From positions 1 to 5,574 of the forward strand of contig JAAUTM010000121.1 of assembly GCA_012031455.1 (NCBI GenBank): a DNA stretch of 5,574 bases, in the 5' to 3' direction. The first letter of the stretch is position 1. Every line of letters starts with the position of its first letter. Shown here piece after piece: positions 1 to 5,574 of this stretch. Source of the DNA: Phycisphaerales bacterium (GTDB lineage: Bacteria > Planctomycetota > Phycisphaerae > Phycisphaerales > Phycisphaeraceae). The notes under the pieces are model-generated. The model did no database searches, had not been told where the DNA came from, and saw only the letters and a list, made by a program, of their open reading frames with translations. The translations under genes were made by a program, and so were the position numbers.

Positions 1-605
1 TCAAAGGGACCGGCAGGCTGACGGGGGTAGAGGTTTTTCTCCGTCATGCCAGGCACATGCAGACGCCAGATTTCCGTGCCACCACCATATTGACGGGCGA
101 TCGGGTTGAGCGCGTACTCATAGTCATTGGTGGGGATGAAACCAAAATGGGGACGGGTGCCCGGCGGATAAGGCTCGTAGTCCTTCTCGTCATCCTCGAG
201 CACACCAAAGCCGATCTGCACATTGTCACGACCAGGGAAATTCCCGGCAGGCAGCTCCGGCTGCTTGGCATAAGTGTAGCGCCTTACACCTTCAGGCCAG
301 CGTACGGGTTTACCATCCCGGTAAACAACTTCGGGATAGAACCACTCATCGTCATTGGAGTTTTCCATGCGGTGCATGCCCGGATGCACAGTGCTGTCGG
401 TGATTTTGGCGGCAAAGTAGAAGAACTCGTCGTCATAGGCCAGGTAACCGATGGCAAAACCCTTGGAACTGCTGGTTTCAATTTTCTCCCACGGGCGCCA
501 GGCCATCTGCTCGGTGCTGGGTTTGACCACGCCGTCGGAGGAAATCGACTGAGGCAAGGCTTGTTCCCAGTCGTCAAGCTTGCCATCGATCGTGGGGGTG
601 AGCTT
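1..605 (-). other. CBM9-like carbohydrate-binding domain, open at the left edge
   Basis: Corrected residues 722-922 begin with KLTPTIDGKLDDWEQA, the usual opening of CBM9-like domains (P-x-IDGxLDDW). They continue with FAIGYLAYDDEFFYFAAKITD, the strand pair found in these modules. Such domains run about 200 residues, so the stop codon probably lies not far beyond the left edge. The domain likely anchors the enzyme to, or helps it bind, a polysaccharide. Confidence 0.7.
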
Positions 606-2764
606 TGACACCACATTCACGCGCATGGTTTCCTTGTGCTGCACCTTCATCTCGCCCTGTGCTTCAAACGATGCTTCCAAGGCGTAGCTGTTGTCCGCAG
701 CCGACTTACCGGGCAGAACCTTGATAGGGACGATCCGTGATTCATGAGGCTCAAGGCTCAGTTGCTGCTCATGATTTTCATGTTGAAGCCCGCTGATGGC
801 GACGCGGAGGTTTCCACTGACGGGGCGATTGAGCACATTGGTGAGGGTAAGCTGAAGTTCGCCACCCTGTTCGATGCGGGCGGTCAGGTCATGAGCCTTG
901 ATTTCCACCGGGGCGACACCTTCGATGCGGGCGTTACGCAGGGCATCGAGCAGTTTACGGAAGCTGCCGGGTTGCCCATTGCCACGCAGGTAATAGCCGC
1001 TGCCATCCAGAGGCAGGGTGATGCCGGCTTCGGTGGGCGGCACGGGGTTGGCATAACTATCGTAGAGCTGGTAGAGATCGCCATCGGTGGCGATGATCAT
1101 CTTCGCATCTTTAATGGCCACGCTACGGAAGGGCAGGGTATCCCGGTTGAAGACCGGCCCAAGGTCGCCACCACCACGACGGTGCCATCTTCCCAGTTAC
1201 GGTCGCCTTGCTCATTGGGCTCGCCATCAAACACCATGATCCATGGCAGCCCGTGCGGAAGAGCAGTTCGCGGAAGGGGCGGTCCCCGATCATGGCGCTG
1301 AATGCGGCCACGGCTGCGCCCACTGACCAGGGTCGCTTGATAAATTTCTTGTCCGTAGCATCCCCGCTCTTACGCAGGGTGATGGTTTCCACGCCCTGAA
1401 TAAACCCATCACCGAATGTGCCGACCACGCGCTGGTAGCCTGAGGCGCAGTAAGCCGAGAGCACGGCTGCGATACGCTCATCCGAGTTGGCGACCCAGCT
1501 TTCGGTGTCCCAGATGCGCACCGGGGCGGGGTTGCCTCGGCATCCACCCGCTTACGCCAGGGCTTGTAACCCACGGGGGTGTTCATGCCCTGATAATGCA
1601 GCGAGGTGAAATCCAGCCATTTCAAAAACGGCTCATCGCCGGTGGCAAACAGTTTGTCGAAGGTGTTGGAGGTGCTGTCGCAGCCGCCCAGCAGGACCTC
1701 CACCCCGGCTTCTTTTCGTGCTTCCTCTACGCCCAGTGCCAGGGCGGTATACATTTCACGATAACGGAGCATGTCCGCGCCCCAGCCATCGATCCCGCCA
1801 CCTTCCCAGGGTTCGTTGTAGAGTTTGGCACCGACGACCGGCCCCTTGGGCCAGCCATGGTCACTCATGATGCGCTTGACAAAGGCCTGAAAATCCTTGT
1901 CGTACTGCGGGAGCCAGGCGTTGTCCATGATCGGGTAGGGAGTGCCTTTGGCATCGGTGAAAGTCGGTCCGCGCCATTTGCCCATGGGTTGAACCTGTTC
2001 GTTGCCCCCGCCAAACTCGATGGTGGTGGTGACGTTATTTTTGTGCAGTTCGCGCAGTTGATTGCTCAAGCCTGCATACCAGGAATTGAAATCGGGGGAG
2101 GACATCAAACGCATCGACACCCCCACGGCGGTTGCTCACCACGCCGATGCGGGTCAGCACATCGGGGTAATGGCCATCCATCATCACCCGGGGAAAGGGC
2201 TTGGGATTGGTAGCCTGGGTGGGCTTGATGACACGGGTGGTCAGTGCCCCCATCAAGCGTCCCTGGCTGCCGAGGTCCACCACCAGGCCATAGCCGCCAA
2301 AGCGTTCGGGGATGGCAGATTGTCAAAGCTGAGGTTGACAAAACCCTTGGGCGGAATTTTGGTGGTGAAGGGAACGGATCCGCAGTCCGCGAGCTTGATG
2401 AAGTTGACCATGAAAAGTCATCGCCGGGGGTACGCAAGGCGTACTGAATGACATCGACTTTGCCGGTGATGTTCATGGGCTGATCGGTGAGGTTCTCCAC
2501 CTGAAACACAAACGTCGGTTTGTCGCCGGGCCAGAGAATGTTGGCGGGAATGTTGCACTCGTAAAGCTGCACCCGCACCGTGCGATTCTCGCGGAACGAA
2601 TGCCGGCCTTCTATGCCGAATACCTCCTCCGCAAAACGCGAACCGCCTTGTCCGTCGGGTCCGGCTGCCCAGGCCATCGGCCAGGCTATGGCCATGGTCG
2701 CACTCAACAAACACAACAGCCCTGCCAGCACAATACAACTGCCTCGTGATTGCATGATTTTCAT
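1..2764 (-). CDS. Secreted multidomain clan GH-A glycoside hydrolase with CBM9-like C-terminus, six frameshifts, runs off the left edge
   Basis: This is probably an exported glycan-cleaving enzyme. Correcting six one-base shifts gives 922 residues in this window, still open at the left edge. Residues 1-33 are a signal peptide. About 60-185 form a beta-rich domain (TVRVQLYECNIPANILWPGD). About 190-500 form a TIM barrel with KLYNEPWEGGG (E318 as acid/base) and RIWDTESWVAN (E422 as nucleophile); the gap of about 100 residues fits retaining clan GH-A enzymes. About 505-605 is the C-terminal beta domain common in GH39/GH5-like enzymes (LYDSYANPVPP, GYYLRG). About 615-720 is Ig/NEW3-like (LQLTLTNVLNRPVSGNLRV), and a CBM9-like domain follows from 722. 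The pieces in order are 2764-2416, 2413-2311, 2308-2098, 2094-1531, 1523-1253, 1249-1160 and 1154-1. I cannot name the GH family or substrate. Alternatives are a GH39-, GH5- or GH42-related or unassigned subgroup. The gene may be a real pseudogene, but both catalytic residues and all domains persist. Confidence 0.75.
1154..1160 (-). other. Frameshift in GGGCCGG of the GH-A gene
   Basis: DGTVVVVATLG joins to VFNRDTLPFRSVAIKD if one base is added, giving LGRVFN or LGPVFN depending on which run is short. From here the frame stays open to the left edge. Confidence 0.65.
1250..1252 (-). other. Frameshift in a G3 run of the GH-A gene
   Basis: GDRPFRELLFRTG joins to LPWIMVFDGEPNEQGD if one G (minus strand) is added. 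An apparent one-base deletion at the junction of the barrel and the following beta domain. Confidence 0.65.
1501..1814 (-). other. Catalytic pair of the clan GH-A barrel
   Basis: The acid/base Glu of the NEP motif is the GAA codon at 1814-1812 (KLYNEPWEGG). The likely nucleophile Glu is the GAA at 1503-1501 (IWDTESW). They lie in different reading frames, separated by the shift at 1523-1531, so uncorrected gene calls split the active site over two proteins. The roles are inferred from clan GH-A layout. Confidence 0.65.
1523..1531 (-). other. Frameshift in CCCCGCCCC of the GH-A gene
   Basis: KPWRKRVDAEATP joins to VRIWDTESWVANSDER if one base is added in this paired C4 run (minus strand). It falls between the two catalytic glutamates. 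Confidence 0.75.
2094..2098 (-). other. Frameshift in a C5 run of the GH-A gene (insertion type)
   Basis: RRGGVDAFDV joins to PDFNSWYAGLSNQLREL if one C (minus strand) is removed, giving FDVLPDFNSWYAG. This is the only one of the seven sites that needs a base removed. Confidence 0.7.
2308..2311 (-). other. Frameshift in a C4 run of the GH-A gene
   Basis: VNLSFDNLPS joins to ERFGGYGLVVDLGSQG if one C (minus strand) is added, giving NLPSPERFGGYG. An apparent one-base deletion. Confidence 0.7.
2413..2416 (-). other. Frameshift in a T4 run of the GH-A gene
   Basis: The frame reading ALRTPGDDF continues as MVNFIKLADCGSVPFTTK only after restoring one T in this run (A on the + strand). An apparent one-base deletion inside the N-terminal beta domain. 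Confidence 0.7.
2666..2764 (-). other. Signal peptide of the GH-A hydrolase
   Basis: Residues 1-33 start with MKIMQSRGS (two basic residues), followed by a long hydrophobic stretch (IVLAGLLCLLSATMAIAW) and a likely signal peptidase I site at AWA|AGPDG. The Cys at position 18 is not in a proper lipobox (GLLC), so a lipoprotein is less likely. Confidence 0.8.
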
Positions 2765-2772
2765 CCGCGTTG

Positions 2773-2776
2773 CTCC
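2773..2776 (-). promoter_or_regulatory. Ribosome binding site of the secreted GH-A gene
   Basis: GGAG read on the minus strand lies 8 bases before the ATG at 2764-2762. It decides for this start over the in-frame ATG three codons downstream, which has no good site. The 58-base gap 2765-2822 after the GH130 stop holds nothing else recognisable: no hairpin terminator and no clear promoter, consistent with one transcript. Confidence 0.65.
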
Positions 2777-2822
2777 ATCGGGGTAAAAGTGAACAATGAC
2801 TCGTGGGTTCTAAGACGCTGCC

Positions 2823-3904
2823 TCAACGGCAGGATTCCACCGGCGACATGCCCGAGCGCAGCATCGCCAGCAATTTTGATATTTTCAGCACGGCCCCGCA
2901 GATCACCTCATCGGCGGCACCGTAATAAAGAAGGAGATCATCCCCCTGCACCACATGTCCGTTGCTGAATACCACCTGCCCGAAGAAACCCTGGGTTTCA
3001 TAAGTTTCCTGAGGTTGGAAGATGGGGGCCTGGCTGCGTGCCAGCACCCGACGGGGGTTGTCCAGATCCAGCAGCATTGCGCCAAGGCAATACCGGCTCT
3101 GCTCATCGGCACCGTGATATAAAAGCAGCCAACCCTGGGGTGTTTCAATCGGCGGGCCATTGGCACCGATGCGCCGGCTGTCCCACATGCCCGGACGGGT
3201 ACGGGCCAGACAGTGATGTTCGCCCCAGTGTTGCGTATCCGGTGATTGCGCGGTCCAGATGAAATGACCGCCCAGACCCTGTCCGCTGGGACGGTGCAGG
3301 CACCAGTACTGATCGGCGATTCGGCGGGGGAACAAGGCGCAATCCTTGTTGTGCGGTGGCAGAATCAGACCCTTGCGGTCAAAGTGTTTCCAATCCTCGG
3401 TCGTCATCATGCCTACCGCCACCCCGACCTGCGACACAGCGGTGAATGTCAGGTGATACAGATCCTCCAGCCAAGTCACCCGGCAATCTTCGAGGCCGTA
3501 ATTCTCATGGCTGGTTTGCCCGATGAGCGTGGGCTGGTCATCGACCACAAAATGCCTGCCATCCTCGCTCCATGCCAAGCGCAGGTGTGACAGCGTTGTG
3601 AGCAAAGGCTCTCCGTCGTAACTAAGCACTCGCGGATCGGTACAACTGAGTTTGGGATCATCCTTGCGATAGCGGATTCTGCGCACGCCCCCTGAGCTGA
3701 GGGATCGCATACACACGTGGTGATGCAGTCGGCCTCCGAACGGGGACGCTCTGCCACACGCAACAGCAACCCGATGCGGTTCTGATAAACGAACGCTCCC
3801 GGATTCAGCACACAGGCCACTTCCAGATCGCTGGCAGAGGGCCTGACATCCTTGGGCCGGATGAGCGGATTCCCATGAAATCGTTCTGCGTGAATCGGTT
3901 TCAC
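2823..3904 (-). CDS. GH130 beta-mannoside phosphorylase/hydrolase, one frameshift
   Basis: GH130 enzymes cleave beta-1,2- or beta-1,4-linked mannosides, most by phosphorolysis and some by hydrolysis. The gene starts at GTG 3904, overlapping the upstream stop, and ends with TGA at 2825-2823. The frame starting at 3904 carries the family N-terminus (GNPLIRPKDV, VLNPGAFVY, LLLRVAERP, residues 11-54). It then jumps by one base in a C5 run (+ strand) at 3688-3692 into the frame that carries the rest. Adding one base gives 360 residues, normal for the family. In corrected numbering the motifs are CTDPRV (88-93), YGLEDCRV (136-143, D140 the likely general acid), PHNKDCALFP (184-193), YWCLHRPSG (200-208), LLLYHGAD (260-267) and LLYYGAADE (324-332) of the five-bladed propeller. 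There is no signal peptide, so it is probably cytoplasmic. The choice between phosphorylase and hydrolase, and the subfamily, cannot be settled by eye. The break is probably a sequence error. Confidence 0.85.
3688..3692 (-). other. Frameshift in a G5 run of the GH130 gene
   Basis: Upstream reading gives ITTCVCDPSAQG and downstream reading in the other frame gives GVRRIRYRKDDPKL. Both are typical of the family and they join at this five-base run if one G (minus strand) is restored. An apparent one-base deletion. Confidence 0.75.
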
Positions 3905-5574
3905 AAAAGGCTCCCTCTTAATGAGTGGGATGTGTCGGGTGCTGGCAGCATCGGTAACTCGATGAAGGTGGAGCCCGGCGACAACAGCTGGCTGTGATCT
4001 TTGGTGACAAATCGGCCATGCAGGCCCGGAGGCAACTCGATCTGATAACCCCTGTGTGATTCCTGAAAATCCGTGGTCACCCGGATCAGACCCAGACGCG
4101 GATGCATCACCTGTGCTTTGGCGAATTGCATGCGATCCAGTTGCGGACTGATGCGCACCGAATCAAAGCCCATGCCATCGGGTCGGATGCCCAGCAGCGT
4201 GGCTCCATAGTGATAAAGCGGGTGCGAACCCCAGGCATGGCAATCGGACCTCGGCTCACCCGGCGATTCGTATATGGTCTTAAAACCCTGGTCATTGAGG
4301 GCAAACCACGGTTCCATCAGATTGACGATCTGATCCCCCATGCCCAGTTGCCCCAGCGCTTCAAACAGGTAATGCCGGAAGTAAATTGTGGTCTGCGCCA
4401 GCGACGCATCGCTTAAGGTTTTTTCCATCAACTGATGTTGCATATTCAGGGGCAACAGCCCTGTCAGAATGGCCAGACACTGGGCATGCTGCGAAAAGTG
4501 CTGATGATGCAGATCGTCGGCATAAAGCCCGCGGGCCTGGTTCCAGAATAATTCGTGAATCGCCTTGGCGTATTGCCTGGCCAGTCGCTGCCAGCGCATG
4601 GCTGATTCTTTTTCGCCCAGCCAGCGATCGAGTTCTGCTGCCATGTTCAGAGCCAGCACAAACTGCCAATTGAAAATGCCGCATACTCCGCCGTTGCCTG
4701 CCGAGGGTGTGCCGACGGGCCAGGGTGAGCTGTTGTTCCACGACGGGACCCAGTCCACGAAATGCCAGCCATCGGGCACTGCCACGAGGTGGTCATCGGT
4801 GGTGTGGGTCATGACATGGTCCAAGGCCGCCCGCACGCCCGGCAACAACGAGCGTACAAATGCCTCATCGCCACGCCAGAGCGCGTAATCGTAAACCATC
4901 CCGATCCACCAGAGCGCAAAACCGGGCAGCACATGCACCGCTTTGGAGAAACTGGCACGGACCAGTCCGCTGGCCATGCGCGTTGAATCAAACAGCTTCA
5001 GGGCCTGTCGAGGCAACCGGTCGTCGGCAGTGAGCATGTACGTGGCCAGGGCCTCCAACCGGCTGTCGCCAACGTACATGAGCTGCTCGTAGTACGGGCA
5101 GTCCATAAAAGTTTCGTGGCTGCACATTTCCAGGGTGCGCAACATCGGGGTCGCAGCCTGATTAAGCCGGTCATCATCAAACTCAAACCGGCTTTGCACA
5201 TCCAGCGGGTAACGCGTTTCCATCAGACTCAGCCGCTGGATCACCACCGGTTCATCGGCAGTGGTCACCTGCACCTGCACATACCGGCCGGCTTCCCACC
5301 ACAAGGGTTCGAAGAAACGCTGCTCGCCGCCATCGGGCAGATAAACATTGCCCACCCCACGGAAAAACTTGCCCTCCACCTGATCCCGGTGGCCTTTGGC
5401 TTGGGATTCCCGGCTTTCATAGAGGCTCTCGGCCCATTCCAGACTGATTCGGCTGCCCTTGCCGCCGCTGACAATCAGCTGGGTGTAGCCGCATTGGTAG
5501 TTGTTCCAGTCCAGCAATATCCGCTGATGTGATTTGGGGCCGATGATTAAGGGAGCGCTGGTTTCCAACATCGC
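3901..5574 (-). CDS. GH78 alpha-L-rhamnosidase, C-terminal part (5' end beyond the right edge)
   Basis: This enzyme hydrolyses terminal alpha-L-rhamnosyl residues by an inverting mechanism. The frame is open to the right edge. The ATG at 5571 lies inside a beta-sandwich domain, so it is probably not the real start; whole GH78 proteins are usually about 700-1100 residues and 557 are visible here. Counting from that Met, residues 15-118 look like the beta-sandwich before the catalytic domain (LLDWNNYQCGYTQL). Residues 128-465 form the (alpha/alpha)6 barrel and about 466-541 the C-terminal beta domain. The motif DCPYYEQLMYVGD (157-169) gives D157, E162 and D169, with E435 in TIYESPGEPRSDCHAWGSH. 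Their spacing matches the active-site acids D567, E572, D579 and E841 that I recall for Bacillus RhaB, so E162 is the likely general acid and E435 the likely base. DGWHFVDW (267-274) fits the aromatic sugar pocket. There is no frameshift. Whether it has a signal peptide is unknown. The family call is firm; the exact substrate is not. Confidence 0.9.
   Translation of the reverse strand, partial: AMLETSAPLIIGPKSHQRILLDWNNYQCGYTQLIVSGGKGSRISLEWAESLYESRESQAKGHRDQVEGKFFRGVGNVYLPDGGEQRFFEPLWWEAGRYVQVQVTTADEPVVIQRLSLMETRYPLDVQSRFEFDDDRLNQAATPMLRTLEMCSHETFMDCPYYEQLMYVGDSRLEALATYMLTADDRLPRQALKLFDSTRMASGLVRASFSKAVHVLPGFALWWIGMVYDYALWRGDEAFVRSLLPGVRAALDHVMTHTTDDHLVAVPDGWHFVDWVPSWNNSSPWPVGTPSAGNGGVCGIFNWQFVLALNMAAELDRWLGEKESAMRWQRLARQYAKAIHELFWNQARGLYADDLHHQHFSQHAQCLAILTGLLPLNMQHQLMEKTLSDASLAQTTIYFRHYLFEALGQLGMGDQIVNLMEPWFALNDQGFKTIYESPGEPRSDCHAWGSHPLYHYGATLLGIRPDGMGFDSVRISPQLDRMQFAKAQVMHPRLGLIRVTTDFQESHRGYQIELPPGLHGRFVTKDHSQLLSPGSTFIELPMLPAPDTSHSLRGSLL
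3911..3918 (-). promoter_or_regulatory. Ribosome binding site of the GH130 gene
   Basis: AGAGGGAG read on the minus strand ends 6 bases before the GTG at 3904-3902. It lies inside the last codons of the rhamnosidase gene. This purine-rich site supports GTG as the start, and with the GTGA stop/start overlap it points to translational coupling of the two genes. Confidence 0.7.

Noticed and set aside
57..608. A 183-codon open frame on the + strand
   Set aside because: It lies fully opposite the CBM9-like part of the GH-A gene, whose minus frame reads as clear family sequence. Its translation has no recognisable motif; GC-rich coding DNA often leaves the opposite strand open.
744..1301. A 185-codon open frame on the + strand
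   Set aside because: It is a shadow of the beta-sandwich region of the GH-A gene and has no family features.
1416..2213. A 265-codon open frame on the + strand
   Set aside because: It lies opposite the GH-A barrel, including both catalytic motifs, and crosses three frameshifts of the real gene. No domain or ribosome binding site supports it.
1154..2416. Programmed ribosomal frameshifting to explain the breaks
   Set aside because: Six separate sites with mixed direction and no shared slippery heptamer make recoding very unlikely compared with sequence error or decay.
2105..2764. A stand-alone 219-residue secreted protein
   Set aside because: Only the first 117 residues look like real protein; after 2416 it becomes Ser/Pro/Arg-rich out-of-frame sequence while the other frames carry the continuation.
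2765..2822. A promoter or terminator between the GH130 and GH-A genes
   Set aside because: I see no stem-loop with a T run and no convincing -35/-10 pair; only the GGAG ribosome binding site can be supported.

Overview
This window is a tightly packed carbohydrate-degradation locus. All three genes lie on the minus strand, so transcription runs from the right edge to the left edge. No tRNA, rRNA, CRISPR array, mobile element or terminator can be seen. The GC-leaning coding sequence, the G-rich ribosome binding sites and the protein architectures (a large secreted clan GH-A hydrolase with a CBM9-like tail beside GH78 and GH130 enzymes) suggest a glycan-degrading bacterium of the Planctomycetota/Verrucomicrobiota/Lentisphaerota type. 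That assignment is an inference from style, because there is no marker gene.

Layout in order of transcription. (1) 5574-3901: the C-terminal 557 or so residues of a GH78 alpha-L-rhamnosidase, entering from the right edge. It is intact in frame and its catalytic acidic residues are visible. (2) 3904-2823: a GH130 beta-mannoside phosphorylase/hydrolase whose GTG start overlaps the rhamnosidase stop (GTGA). One frameshift sits in a five-base homopolymer; once corrected, the protein is 360 residues. (3) 2764 to beyond the left edge: a secreted multidomain protein of at least 922 residues after correction. It has a signal peptide, an N-terminal beta-rich domain, a clan GH-A TIM barrel with an NEP acid/base and a TES nucleophile, beta-sandwich domains and a CBM9-like domain running off the edge. 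Six frameshifts break it.

The three genes look like one operon: a 4-base overlap, then a 58-base gap holding only a ribosome binding site. A reasonable model is that the secreted GH-A enzyme attacks a polymer outside the cytoplasm, while the rhamnosidase and the GH130 enzyme remove terminal alpha-L-rhamnose and beta-mannose units from the resulting oligosaccharides. The substrate cannot be read from the sequence.

The most unusual feature is the set of seven frameshifts, at about 1154-1160, 1250-1252, 1523-1531, 2094-2098, 2308-2311, 2413-2416 and 3688-3692. All sit in or beside short homopolymers, and the flanking frames keep clean, family-like protein sequence and all catalytic residues. 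This looks more like homopolymer errors in the reads or assembly than old gene decay, although recent pseudogenisation of the third gene cannot be excluded.
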